The translations under genes were made by a program, and so were the position numbers. From the NCBI RefSeq assembly GCF_003933245.1, contig NZ_QUSX01000002.1, positions 62,001-126,000 on the forward strand: a stretch of DNA of 64,000 bases. Reading direction: 5' to 3'. This document shows positions 1 through 12,254 of the stretch, in pieces. This DNA is from Maribacter algicola. Lineage in GTDB: Bacteria > Bacteroidota > Bacteroidia > Flavobacteriales > Flavobacteriaceae. The notes below the pieces were generated by a model, which was not told the DNA's origin, did no database searches, and saw nothing but the letters and a program-made list of their open reading frames with translations. Within the stretch, counting starts at the first letter, position 1. Each line of letters starts with the position of its first letter.

Positions 1-1
1 C

Positions 2-559
2 GAACAGACGCTAGCGAATTTAGTAGAATTAGAATCTACAGCAAGAATTAGGTTGCTATTAGAGTTCACTATCGTAATATCCCAGGCCCTTACTGCAGTT
101 TGGTTTTTCAAATTATTTAAAGGTGATTATGAATGGGAAGCTTGGACTCTGGGTATTTGGGGAATTGTAAACGCTTTAGCCATTATGATAAGCGCAATTT
201 CAATCGCCTCCGCAATAGGTATTGCCAATTCTGATATAAGTGTTATGCAAGATAAAATTGTACTTATTGAGGTTTTACAAAATATAATTTCAAATGCTTG
301 GGGTATTGGTGGTCTATTCTTTGGGCTTTGGCTGTTTCCCATGGGATATATAATCATCAAATCCAAAAGAATGCCTGCCTGGTTGGGAAGAGTTATTATT
401 TTAGGAGGACTAGGCTATCTAGTTTCTACTGTTATACACTACGCCGGTATTGATTTTAGCTTCAATAGATTTCTCACGCTACCCGCAACCATTGGAGAAT
501 TTTGGATGATCGGCTATCTACTAATATTTGGGATTAGACCTAGTAATGAGCAAAATTAG
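2..559 (+). CDS. DUF4386-like membrane protein, 5'-truncated by window edge
   Basis: The reading frame is open from base 2, so the gene begins before the window. A TTG at 53 could be read as a start, but the residues upstream of it (reading EQTLANLVELESTARIRL) continue the protein naturally. Several hydrophobic segments are visible. The order Gly-rich helix ending in LFPMGYIIIKS, then a helix with GGLGYL, then a C-terminal PATIGEFWMIGYLL helix resembles the DUF4386 family of integral membrane proteins of unknown function. It may be slightly translationally coupled to the small ORF that follows. The family call rests on remembered pattern only; function unknown. Confidence 0.65.
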   Translation, partial: EQTLANLVELESTARIRLLLEFTIVISQALTAVWFFKLFKGDYEWEAWTLGIWGIVNALAIMISAISIASAIGIANSDISVMQDKIVLIEVLQNIISNAWGIGGLFFGLWLFPMGYIIIKSKRMPAWLGRVIILGGLGYLVSTVIHYAGIDFSFNRFLTLPATIGEFWMIGYLLIFGIRPSNEQN

Positions 560-767
560 ATTAAAACGGAATACAGCAAGTAACCAATTCATCGGATGGG
601 CTGCATTTCGCCCAGACGGGCTAATCGATGAGGACGAAGTATCGGATTATGAAACACATCCTTCCCCTACAAGTGGCGCAATTTTCAATGCAGGTAAAGT
701 CAGTCGCATCAATGTAGTCCACTTCCTGGACCAAATAATCATTGATGACGAATTATGGAATACCTAG
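546..767 (+). CDS. small hypothetical ORF (73 aa)
   Basis: This short frame starts at an ATG inside the last codons of the DUF4386-like gene (14-bp overlap) and reads MSKIRLKRN... to a TAG. No family is recognised; it has no signal peptide or membrane segment. Overlap with the preceding stop would suit translational coupling, but its length, lack of recognisable homology and position before non-coding DNA mean it may be spurious or the remnant of a larger gene. Confidence 0.25.
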   Translation: MSKIRLKRNTASNQFIGWAAFRPDGLIDEDEVSDYETHPSPTSGAIFNAGKVSRINVVHFLDQIIIDDELWNT

Positions 768-866
768 AAAGGACAGTTGTCCGTTATTTACAGTCCAATG
801 GTAACTTAGTGAGGGGTTTTAAACGCTGAACACTTTATGAATAGTCAACCTTATACAGAAGTTTTT

Positions 867-1304
867 TTAAAAATAGCTAAAGTAAAACTCAATGGCATTA
901 CCAAGAATAAAACTTATTATTGCCCATAAAAGGGTAATCCTTCCCAGATTAAATGCATTCGAAAAGGCTATCCACAGCGAAACTATTGCACAGAGAAAAA
1001 ACAGAACCATAGCAAAAGTAGGTACTCCGCTTATAAAGATGCCCGCTAGATTGAAAAAAATATCCGCCAAAGCGGTAAAAGCAAATAAGGCCAAGGCAAA
1101 ATTCGATTTTTTATGTCCCACAAAAAGATAAATCGCTGCAAGTAATAACTCTAGACAAATGGCCAAAGGCCCAAATTGGCCGTAATATGATTTCTTGAAA
1201 TACCCTACAAAGTTTTCCGGATAGTCAATTTTCAAATAGAAGATTACCCCGAGTACCAATGCAATAATTGTAAAAATTAAGCCAATACCCTTTCTTTTTT
1301 CCAT
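867..1304 (-). CDS. hypothetical four-helix membrane protein
   Basis: This 145-residue protein has about four hydrophobic helices (roughly residues 7-24, 44-62, 68-115 as one or two helices, and 122-140) and a basic N-terminus (MEKRKG), so an inner-membrane location is likely. No catalytic motif or family is recognised. It stands alone on the minus strand, with the 1.1-kb gene-free stretch upstream. I infer only that it is a small integral membrane protein. Confidence 0.6.
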   Translation of the reverse strand: MEKRKGIGLIFTIIALVLGVIFYLKIDYPENFVGYFKKSYYGQFGPLAICLELLLAAIYLFVGHKKSNFALALFAFTALADIFFNLAGIFISGVPTFAMVLFFLCAIVSLWIAFSNAFNLGRITLLWAIISFILGNAIEFYFSYF

Positions 1305-1823
1305 TTTTTGAAGGCTTTTTACTAGAGTAAGATAAAATTTTCTGAAGTCAGGAAAAAATCATCGGTAAATTTTCCAGCTATAAATCAAGGTATACCTGTA
1401 AAATTTCGGCGGAGCGAAATATTTGATTTACAGTTCTGTCAGTTCGTATCTAAAGTGGACAAATTATCTTTCATATGAACTGAAATTAGGCTAGAACTAG
1501 AGTCCCTAAAAGGAACGATTTATGATACTTTGAATAGCACATTGTTTAAGTCATATTTAGTTTAGTCTTACTGCTTATGAGTAGAGTTTAATTTTATATA
1601 AGAATGTCTTTCGTGGAAAAATTAAATTAAATTCAAATCGATTCATACTATTTTGGTACACTTATGTTACTTTTATTATTCGAAAGCGTCAAAGTGCATT
1701 TCAGGTAGACCTATCCGGATACCAATTTTGAAAATATAATTATAACTATTTGGTTATTAAAGGAGTAGGTCAGGGGTTCTAGCGCTGCCATCCTGGCAAA
1801 TTGAATATAAAACCATGAATTTC

Positions 1824-1857
1824 AGGATTTTGTATTTTAAAAAAAATTCAAAATCCT
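1824..1857. repeat. inverted repeat (AGGATTTTG / CAAAATCCT)
   Basis: A perfect 9-bp inverted repeat, 1824-1832 against 1849-1857, encloses a 16-nt A/T-only loop that could extend the pairing partly. It lies inside the gene-free stretch. It could be a factor-independent terminator relic or a structured leader; no long T-run follows it, so the role is undecided. Confidence 0.4.
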
Positions 1858-2060
1858 ATAAAAATCAGGCTTCATCGATACCTATTCGGTTACTTGTTTT
1901 ACCCTTCACTTAGCGAAACCCCCATCTTTATTTATATTACTGTTCTATGTTCTTGGGGAACACTGATTGGAACCATAAATTTCAATGTTTTAGTGAATCT
2001 AATAGTTTTTTGGTTTTCAATCTAAGAGGCTTATTATCTATAAAAATGGACATTATAGGT

Positions 2061-2079
2061 AAATCAAATCAAATCAAAT
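2061..2079. repeat. AAATC pentamer microsatellite
   Basis: Three copies of AAATC followed by AAAT in tandem, in the AT-rich intergenic DNA 330 bp upstream of the haloperoxidase-like gene. It is a simple-sequence tract, too far from any start codon for an obvious phase-variation role. Confidence 0.6.
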
Positions 2080-2409
2080 AACAATAGAGACCACAGTTGA
2101 TACATTATCCACCTATGTTACTCACTTTTATAAAGATCAAATAAAATGGATTTGATTTTTTAATTAGCCTTATTGTTTTGGAGCCTACCTCAACCTACAA
2201 TTTCTAATCTATTGAACATCCTTTAAAATGTATCCATCTAATATCAATTCAAATTATTATAGCTATAATTGTGAAAATAATATTCGTAACAATTTTTTCC
2301 GAACCTTCTGAAATTGGATTAACTTATTACTTACGGTCATGAATATTATTACTTTTAAGATGACGAAAATTTTGGGTATGGAATTCTCAAAATCTCAATG
2401 ATAATGTAA

Positions 2410-3873
2410 ATGAAAAAATTAGTCCTGTTCATTTGTGGTACCCTTATCATTATGGGTTGTAGGGAGTATAAAAAGGATATGGTTATATCATATGACCAAC
2501 AACCTGTGGGGGTACAAAATATCGCCTATAAATGGGGTGAAATGGCACTTATCGCTACGGCTCGTGATACCGAAAAATTTAAACCAAGGCCAACAATTAC
2601 CTCAAGGTACCTGGGCCTGATTTTTGTCTCTGTCTTTGATGCTTGGTCTCGCTATGATGAAAAAGCAATTCCCGTTTATCTCACGGGAGTTGATCGCAGG
2701 CCCATAGAAGAACAAAATCTTAAGAATAAGGAAATAGCTATAAGTTATGCGGCGTACAGAACTATGAACGAGTATTACTATTCGGATACAGTGCTATTGA
2801 AAAATTTTATGAAAAAGCTTGGGTTAGACCCGTCAAATGAGACTTTGGACCCAAATACCCCTGAAGGTATTGGGAATTTAGCGGCCAAGGCTATAATAGA
2901 GGCTAGGAAAGGAGATGGTTCCAACCAATATGGAGAAGAGCCTGGCTCTAATGGTGAGCCCTATTTTAATTATGTTGGTTACGAACCTGTAAATTCAGCA
3001 GATGAAAATGTTGATCCCAATAGATGGCAACCCAAATATTTCTCGGATGGAAATGGAGGTAGATACGCCCCTGGATGTTTAACGCCCTTCTGGGATAAAG
3101 TAAGTCCGATCGCCATAAAATCTGCAGATCAATTTCGTCCTGGTCCACCGCCCTTAATGGGCTCTGAGCAATTGGAAAATGAATTAAAGGAGGTTGTTGA
3201 GATGCAAGCTAATTTGACTGATTATCAGAAGGCCTTGGTGGAATTTATGAGGGATGGGCCACAATCTGTTCAGCAAGCTGGACATTGGCTTAGTTTTGCC
3301 CAAGAAATATCCAAGAGAGATAGTCATACCCTTGATGATGATGTGAAAATGTATTTTTATAACCAAGTTGTCGCTATGGATGCGTTCATTGCCTCTTGGG
3401 ACGCGAAGATGTTTTATGATTTTGCCAGACCTTACGCCTTGGTACATAAATATTATGGAAATCAAAAAATAACAGCATGGGGAGGAGAAGGAAAAGGCAT
3501 GATAGAGATGAAAGGAAATGCATGGAGGCCTTATTCCCCAGAAGTATTTTTATGCCCTCCTTTTCCCAGTTATGTATCCGGCCACAGTACCATTAGTGGA
3601 GGTTGTGCGGAAGCATTGAAAATCTGGACCGGAAGTGATGAATTTGGGGCAACGGCCACGCTTGTTTCAGGGGCAATGACAGAGCCTAATAATTTAGGAG
3701 ATACTGTAACCCTACATTTCCCAACATTTACAGAAGCTGCTGAAATGGCCGGCCTTTCAAGGGTTTTGGGTGGATATCATATCCAGGCCGATAATGTTGC
3801 TGGTTTGGAATTAGGTAGAAATGTTGCCAGAGAGGCTTGGAGTTTTTATGAGGAACATATTGGTAATCATTAG
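2410..3873 (+). CDS. vanadium-dependent haloperoxidase/PAP2-like lipoprotein
   Basis: This 487-residue protein starts with a lipoprotein signal (MKKLVLFICGTLIIMGC, Cys17). The C-terminal half carries the complete vanadate/phosphate-binding signature of the PAP2-haloperoxidase fold: Lys333 and Arg340 (in WDAKMFYDFARP), Ser-Gly-His at 390-392 (in PSYVSGHS), and Arg451 with His457 (in SRVLGGYHIQAD). Members of the family are haloperoxidases or acid phosphatases; halide specificity cannot be read by eye. A lipid-anchored, outward-facing enzyme is expected, as for algae-associated flavobacteria with vanadium iodoperoxidases. It precedes the YyaL-like gene by 90 bp on the same strand and may share its transcript. 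No copy of the five-fold 65-bp promoter element was found upstream. Confidence 0.85.
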   Translation: MKKLVLFICGTLIIMGCREYKKDMVISYDQQPVGVQNIAYKWGEMALIATARDTEKFKPRPTITSRYLGLIFVSVFDAWSRYDEKAIPVYLTGVDRRPIEEQNLKNKEIAISYAAYRTMNEYYYSDTVLLKNFMKKLGLDPSNETLDPNTPEGIGNLAAKAIIEARKGDGSNQYGEEPGSNGEPYFNYVGYEPVNSADENVDPNRWQPKYFSDGNGGRYAPGCLTPFWDKVSPIAIKSADQFRPGPPPLMGSEQLENELKEVVEMQANLTDYQKALVEFMRDGPQSVQQAGHWLSFAQEISKRDSHTLDDDVKMYFYNQVVAMDAFIASWDAKMFYDFARPYALVHKYYGNQKITAWGGEGKGMIEMKGNAWRPYSPEVFLCPPFPSYVSGHSTISGGCAEALKIWTGSDEFGATATLVSGAMTEPNNLGDTVTLHFPTFTEAAEMAGLSRVLGGYHIQADNVAGLELGRNVAREAWSFYEEHIGNH

Positions 3874-3963
3874 TAATGACTAGCCACAATTTTTAAAGGA
3901 ATGCTAAATTAGGGTATGCTCCACCATAGCTACTATATGAAATAGTTAAAAACAGATCTTAGA

Positions 3964-6129
3964 ATGAAAAGTACTTCAAGGTTTCTGATGTTGGTATGTT
4001 TGTTCTCGTTTTTATCATGCAAAAATAGTAGGCCAGAAAAGGAAATTAAAAAGGAAGACAATGAACTTCTGAGCAATGATTTCGAATACACCAATGAACT
4101 TATTGCAGAGACAAGTCCTTATTTATTACAACACGCCCATAATCCGGTAAATTGGAAACCTTGGAGCGACAAAGCTTTTACACTTGCCAAGGAGAAAAAT
4201 TCCCTCATCCTTTTAAGTATTGGTTATTCAACATGCCATTGGTGCCATGTTATGGAAGAAGAGTCATTCGAAGATATAGAAGTGGCTCAAATGATGAACG
4301 ATAATTTTATAAGTATTAAGGTAGATAGGGAAGAAAGACCGGATGTGGATATTGTTTATCAAACGGCCTTGGAACTGGTGCAAGAATCGGGAGGTTGGCC
4401 ACTTAATGCTATCTTATTGCCAAATGGAAAGCCAGTTTACTTGGGCACATATCATGACAAGGAAACCTGGAAATCTATTATCTCCAAATTTAGTTTAGAG
4501 TATAAGAACAATCCAGAAAAAATGGAGGAATATGCCAAGCTTCTTACTTCTGGGATTCAGGATGTTTATAGTGGTAGTGTGGGCAGCAATGAAGCTTTCA
4601 CAGATACAAACACCATCCATGAAGGGATTTCAAAATGGTCTAAGCAATGGGATTCTGATTGGGGGGGAGATGTAGGGGGTCAAAAATTCATAAATCCTTC
4701 AAAGCTAAATTTTCTTTTGAATTATGCCTTTTTGAGTAAGGATATGAAGGCCAAGGATCACCTTAGAAAGACATTAGATGCTATTTTGTTAGGAGGTATT
4801 CACGATCACTTGGGAGGTGGTTTTTTCAGGTATAGTACAGATGGGCAGTGGAAAATTCCCCATTTTGAAAAAATGCTTTACGATAACGCCCAAATTTTAA
4901 GTTTGTACGCTAAGGCGTATAGGGCGTTCAAAGACCCAAAGTATCTTAAAGCACTAGAAACTACACTTAATTTCATTGAGCGCGATATGAAGGGAGACCA
5001 AGGAGGATATATTAGTGCCTTGGATGCCGATACCAATGGAGTAGAAGGTGCTTTTTACGTTTGGGAAGAGGAGGAGCTGAGATTTCAATTAGGGGATGAT
5101 TTTGACCTATTTTCTAGATTTTATTCCATTCAGAAGGAAGAGGAATGGGAAAACGGAAAATATATTCTGGTAAAACGATCGGCGGACAAGGAATTTTCCA
5201 ATGCCCATTCAATTTCAGAAAGTGAACTTATGGAGTATTCCGAAAAGTGGAAAGAGATTCTTTTGAAGGCCCGTCAAACAAGAGTTGAACCTAAAAAGGA
5301 TGATAAAATAATTACGTCATGGAATGCCATATTAATAGATGGTTTTATCGAAGCTTACAAGGCTACTTCCAAGGAAACATATTTAACCAAGGCTAGAAGC
5401 ACCTTTCAATTTCTATTAAATCATAATTACAAAAATGAACAGTTGGTGCACTCCTATAAGGAAGGCAGTAAGCAGAAAGAAGTTTTTCTCGAAGATTATG
5501 CTTTTATGGCCAAAACGGCCTTAAACCTTTATGAGAGTACCTTTGAACTGGATTATCTTGAATTGGCCAAAAAATTCAACAACACTGCACTTGAGAAATT
5601 TTCTGATGAGTCCGGGTTTTTTAGCTTCAATGAAAAAAATGAACTTATTGCCAAAATAATTAGTACTGCAGACGGCGTTTTGCCTTCCGCAAATGCAATT
5701 ATGGCACATAACCTATTAAAACTTGGTCATTTAGATTACAACCAGCAATTTTTGAATAGTTCAAGAAAAATGATTTCTTCCATGATTACTTCAATTGTAG
5801 AAGAGGTTCAGAACTATGGGCAATGGGGTAGCTTGATGCTCACTGAAACCTATCCTTATTTTGAGATTGTAGTTGTAGGACCCAATGCCAGAAAAATTAG
5901 TGTTGAACTCAATACTTATTTTATTCCCAACGCTTTGATTGTTGGGTCCGAAGTTCCAAATGAGTCCCCCTTATTTCAAGGTAGATTTTTAAACAACGAA
6001 ACTTATATTTATATCTGTCAAAACAGAACCTGTAAACTGCCTGTACAGACCATAGAAGAAGCTTTGGTTCAATTATCAGAGTTGGGCTCGTATGGATGGA
6101 CCCAAAAAAGAGGATTACTACCTTTTTGA
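3964..6129 (+). CDS. YyaL/SSP411 (DUF255) thioredoxin-fold lipoprotein
   Basis: 721 residues. The N-terminus is a lipoprotein signal (LFSFLSC, Cys19). Residues about 45-200 form the DUF255 thioredoxin-like domain: the family hallmark [14 protein letters not shown] at 51-64 and a CHWC motif (Cys91, Cys94) followed by HVMEEESF. The remaining 500 residues resemble the six-hairpin (alpha/alpha)6 glycosidase-like domain of the family (for example [25 protein letters not shown] around residue 280). Relatives are called spermatogenesis-associated protein 20 or YyaL; the reaction is not established. The lipid anchor implies a periplasmic or surface location, and a redox or carbohydrate role would be inference. 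Confidence 0.88.
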   Translation: MKSTSRFLMLVCLFSFLSCKNSRPEKEIKKEDNELLSNDFEYTNELIAETSPYLLQHAHNPVNWKPWSDKAFTLAKEKNSLILLSIGYSTCHWCHVMEEESFEDIEVAQMMNDNFISIKVDREERPDVDIVYQTALELVQESGGWPLNAILLPNGKPVYLGTYHDKETWKSIISKFSLEYKNNPEKMEEYAKLLTSGIQDVYSGSVGSNEAFTDTNTIHEGISKWSKQWDSDWGGDVGGQKFINPSKLNFLLNYAFLSKDMKAKDHLRKTLDAILLGGIHDHLGGGFFRYSTDGQWKIPHFEKMLYDNAQILSLYAKAYRAFKDPKYLKALETTLNFIERDMKGDQGGYISALDADTNGVEGAFYVWEEEELRFQLGDDFDLFSRFYSIQKEEEWENGKYILVKRSADKEFSNAHSISESELMEYSEKWKEILLKARQTRVEPKKDDKIITSWNAILIDGFIEAYKATSKETYLTKARSTFQFLLNHNYKNEQLVHSYKEGSKQKEVFLEDYAFMAKTALNLYESTFELDYLELAKKFNNTALEKFSDESGFFSFNEKNELIAKIISTADGVLPSANAIMAHNLLKLGHLDYNQQFLNSSRKMISSMITSIVEEVQNYGQWGSLMLTETYPYFEIVVVGPNARKISVELNTYFIPNALIVGSEVPNESPLFQGRFLNNETYIYICQNRTCKLPVQTIEEALVQLSELGSYGWTQKRGLLPF

Positions 6130-6178
6130 TTTTTTGATATAATATCTTCACATTTTATTTTGAAAACCAGGCGCAATG

Positions 6179-6243
6179 GTATAATAAGTACCACTAAAAG
6201 CAATATTTGTGGTGGATGTGCTTTTGGTGAATGGATAAATTTA
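6179..6243 (+). promoter_or_regulatory. 65-bp regulon element, copy 1 (GH2 beta-galactosidase promoter)
   Basis: The most diverged of five copies, but every spacing is kept. Element position 10 begins GTACCAC (6188), position 22 GCAAT (6200), position 33 GGTGGAT (6211), and position 58 the Bacteroidota -7-like box TAAATTTA (6236-6243). The poly-A block of the other copies is replaced by GTATAATAA. It points toward the GH2 gene and ends 91 bp before its ATG. The first GCAA half is poorly kept, so this promoter may be weaker. Confidence 0.7.
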
Positions 6244-6325
6244 TAAGTTTTAAATATTCTCTGAAGGGCCCGATTTTAAGATTATGACTTTGCTGAATCG
6301 AGTCTTTTCAAGCAACTTGCTTTAA

Positions 6326-9502
<3,177 letters not shown>

Positions 9503-9811
9503 TTTTAAGATGTTTTGAAGGTTTTTTTGTATGCTTTCAAGAAAATTGATATGCCCTAATTATAAGCTTCTTAATAATTTGGGATGAACTGGTTAGATTA
9601 GGACTATAGGTTGATTTAGCTTCGCGAGAATTTACTTCAACTTTTATTTTCTTTGTTAATCTCTCACGATATATTGAATTCAACATGGGTTTTCCGATTT
9701 TTAAATTTATGATAAAAGTTTTGGGTTGTCAGATTTCGCTAATGAATAACTCCTATATGATCGAGAAAGGATTACGGTATTTGAGTTAAAAGGAAAATCT
9801 CATCTAGAATT
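9503..9811. other. 309-bp convergent intergenic region
   Basis: Lies between the converging GH2 gene and the SMP-30 lactonase gene. A weak hairpin with T-run (TTTTGAAGG, seven T, then CTTTCAAG; about 9513-9545) just after the GH2 stop may serve as terminator. Nothing else is recognised. Confidence 0.4.
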
Positions 9812-10885
9812 TTATAATAAATCAACGGCTAAAATATAATCATCAGCAGTAATAAACAGTCTTTTACCGTTCTTGCCAAAGGCACAATTTGAGGTTAACT
9901 GTCCGGTGTAAATCCGTGCGATGGCTTTTGCAGAACTATTGAAAATCCATATACCACCTGGCCCTGTAGCAAAAATATATCCTTCGCTATTTATTTTTAA
10001 ACCGTCTGGCAATCCTTGTTGGCCTTCCTTGCCAATTAATGGGGTGACATCATAAAATATTCTCTTATTGGTAACCTCTCCCGGTTTTACCAAATCATAC
10101 TGATACCAGACAGCGTGTTGCGGATCAGAAACAGCTACATATAAGGTAGTTCCATCAGGTGATTCCCCAATTCCATTGGGTTTTGTGAGTTTGTCAAGCA
10201 AGATTACTTCACCAGAATTCAACAAACAATATACCCCTTGAAAATCTAACTCTTTGTTGGGGTCATCTTGCTTTAATGGGAGTCCATAGGGTGGGTCGGT
10301 AAAATACAGATTACCTTCTTGGTCAAGAAAACCATCATTGGGACTATTCAATTTCTGTCCCTCGTAATTATCAGCAAGCGTTATGAATTCTGATTTTGGG
10401 TTGTCTAAAGAAGCATTCATTTTTACCACTTTACGGTCGCCATGTTGAAGCAAAATCAATTCACCTTTTTTGTTTAAAATTAGACCGTTTGATCCTGGTT
10501 CATCGCCATAGGTGCCTTCGCCAGTGTATCCTGAAGGTTCTAGAAAAGTAGAAACCTCTTGGTAACTATCCAGTTTAAATACTTTATTGTTTGGAATGTC
10601 AGAGAACAATAAATAGTTGTCATCCTCAATCCAAAGTGGCCCTTCGGTCCATGTAAATCCACTTGCAAGAACTTCTATGGTGGCTTCGGGATCAATGACG
10701 TTGCGTGCTTCATCATCTAAAATTTCGATTTTGAAGGCAGAAGAAATACTGTCAAGATTTTTAGATGAAACAGATTTTGATGTAACTTCCTCAGGACTAC
10801 CATTTACCTTTTCACGTTTTTGATTTTCTTTACAAGAGCTAAAAAGTAAAATTGCCAAGACGATTGTGATACTACTATTTTTCAT
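9812..10885 (-). CDS. SMP-30/gluconolactonase-family lactonase, lipoprotein
   Basis: 357 residues with a lipoprotein signal (ILLFSSC, Cys18), so it is lipid-anchored outside the cytoplasm. The rest is an SGL/SMP-30 six-bladed propeller with expected landmarks: EGPLW near residue 82 (metal-ligand Glu), PNDG near 180 and FTDPPYGL near 196, and SDP near 255. The family hydrolyses aldonolactones with a divalent metal. As last gene of an operon containing galactonate dehydratase (3 bp after the permease gene), D-galactono-1,4-lactone is the inferred substrate. An exported lactonase beside an aldonate permease suggests that galactose is oxidised outside the cytoplasm. Confidence 0.85.
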   Translation of the reverse strand: MKNSSITIVLAILLFSSCKENQKREKVNGSPEEVTSKSVSSKNLDSISSAFKIEILDDEARNVIDPEATIEVLASGFTWTEGPLWIEDDNYLLFSDIPNNKVFKLDSYQEVSTFLEPSGYTGEGTYGDEPGSNGLILNKKGELILLQHGDRKVVKMNASLDNPKSEFITLADNYEGQKLNSPNDGFLDQEGNLYFTDPPYGLPLKQDDPNKELDFQGVYCLLNSGEVILLDKLTKPNGIGESPDGTTLYVAVSDPQHAVWYQYDLVKPGEVTNKRIFYDVTPLIGKEGQQGLPDGLKINSEGYIFATGPGGIWIFNSSAKAIARIYTGQLTSNCAFGKNGKRLFITADDYILAVDLL

Positions 10886-10888
10886 GTT

Positions 10889-12211
10889 CTAGTGAATTAT
10901 TTTTGTAATTATATATATGATAATCATTGCCGTTGTTCCAAAAATAAACGTACCTGCCGTCTGTACTTGATACCCTTGCTTAACATTCATTCCCGTCAAT
11001 TGTGTCAACACCCAAAAGAAACTATCATTAACATGAGACGCCACAGATGAACCTGCTCCTATGGCCAAAACGGTCATGGCTAGAAGAAACGGTTCGTTAA
11101 GACCCAATGAGGTCATAAGCGGAGCAATAATGGAAGCAGTGGTTACCAAGGCAACTGTGGAAGATCCTTGGGTTGTCTTTAAACTTGCTGCCAAGAAAAA
11201 AGGAAAAAATAGGCCTATTTCCAATCCTGTAAATCCCTCCGTGATAATATCGGCAATACCAGAATTCTGTAACATTTGCCCAAAAATACCGCCGGAGCCC
11301 GTAATCAAAATAATAGGGGCCGCTACTTTTAAGGATTCACCGATCCAACCGGTGGAAGAGAAAATCTTTTCATCCAGTTTTTCGGGAAGCACCAATGCCA
11401 ATAATACTCCAATTAGAAGTGAGATTACAGGCGTTCCTAAAAAGGATATTGCACTTTTAAATACGGAAGATGGGATATTCAGTTCAGGATAGTCCATAAC
11501 CGATTTCAATAGTATGAATACCAGTGGCACTACAATGGCCAACAATGATTTCCATAAAGCAGGTTTTTTGTCAGGATTTGCAATTGGTTCAATTACAATA
11601 GGGATATTAATTTTTGAAGCTATTTCTTTAGCATATATATAACAGGGAATCAAGGAAAGACTACTAACTAAAAGTCCCCATAGTATTACATCTCCCAAAT
11701 TGGCCCCTAATATACCTGCCGCTGCAATTGGTCCAGGGGTAGGAGGTACCATTACATGGGCTGCCGTTAAACCCATTGCCAATGCAGCGGTGGTACCTGC
11801 ATAAGAAATACCTGCTTTTTTGGATAATACCTTGTTCAAAGGGTTCATCATGAGCAGGGCACTGTCTGCGAATATGGGTATGGATAATATATAACCGGTT
11901 AGCATCATCGCTAGGTGAATGGATTTTTGTCCGATCAAGTTCAATATGCGAGTAGCGATTACCATAGCTCCTCCGGATTTTTCTAAGATGGTTCCTATGG
12001 TTACGCCAAAAAGAATAATTAAACCAATCTTTCCCAAAATACCTCCAAAACCCGAGTTAATGGAATCGACAATAAGTTCGGTATCCATTCCCGTAATAAA
12101 TCCATAAACGATTGCGGCTAGTAGTAACGCAAAAAATGGATGAATTTTAAATTTTACAATTCCAATAATCAAAAATGTCAAGGAAAAAAATAAAGCTAGT
12201 ATATAAATCAT
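10889..12211 (-). CDS. GntP-family aldonate:H+ symporter
   Basis: 440 residues, nearly all hydrophobic, with 12 or more membrane helices. Family features include the motif GTILEKSGGA near residue 75, ALLMMNPL near 118, HVMVPPTPGPIAAA near 150 and GAGSSVASHVNDSFFW near 385, all characteristic of GntP gluconate permeases. It would import a sugar acid with protons. Between dgoD (43 bp upstream) and the lactonase gene (3 bp downstream), D-galactonate is the likely substrate. No sugar (galactose) transporter lies in this operon. Confidence 0.9.
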   Translation of the reverse strand: MIYILALFFSLTFLIIGIVKFKIHPFFALLLAAIVYGFITGMDTELIVDSINSGFGGILGKIGLIILFGVTIGTILEKSGGAMVIATRILNLIGQKSIHLAMMLTGYILSIPIFADSALLMMNPLNKVLSKKAGISYAGTTAALAMGLTAAHVMVPPTPGPIAAAGILGANLGDVILWGLLVSSLSLIPCYIYAKEIASKINIPIVIEPIANPDKKPALWKSLLAIVVPLVFILLKSVMDYPELNIPSSVFKSAISFLGTPVISLLIGVLLALVLPEKLDEKIFSSTGWIGESLKVAAPIILITGSGGIFGQMLQNSGIADIITEGFTGLEIGLFFPFFLAASLKTTQGSSTVALVTTASIIAPLMTSLGLNEPFLLAMTVLAIGAGSSVASHVNDSFFWVLTQLTGMNVKQGYQVQTAGTFIFGTTAMIIIYIITKIIH

Positions 12212-12254
12212 GGTGCGTATGGTTTGGCATGGTGTTTAATATTCTGATTTTAAA

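Larger units (their letters stand above)
1305..2409. other. 1.1-kb intergenic region, no recognisable gene
   Basis: No credible coding frame is seen on either strand. The DNA is very AT-rich. It holds an interrupted inverted repeat around 1396-1433 (CTGTAAAATTTCG against CGAAAT..TTTACAG), a 9-bp hairpin arm pair at 1824-1857, and a short AAATC tandem run at 2061-2079. It separates divergently transcribed genes (867-1304 on minus, 2410-3873 on plus), so it must hold promoters for both, but I could not place a convincing one. Confidence 0.6.

Noticed and set aside
892..1131. Plus-strand 79-residue ORF, Lys/Ala-rich
   Set aside because: It is antisense to the membrane protein gene at 867-1304, whose hydrophobic pattern is much more protein-like.
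1519..1529. Possible sixth regulon element (TTTATGATACTTT) upstream of the small membrane protein gene
   Set aside because: At the fixed spacings there is no GCAAT, no GGTRGAT and no TAnnTTTR box; treated as chance similarity.
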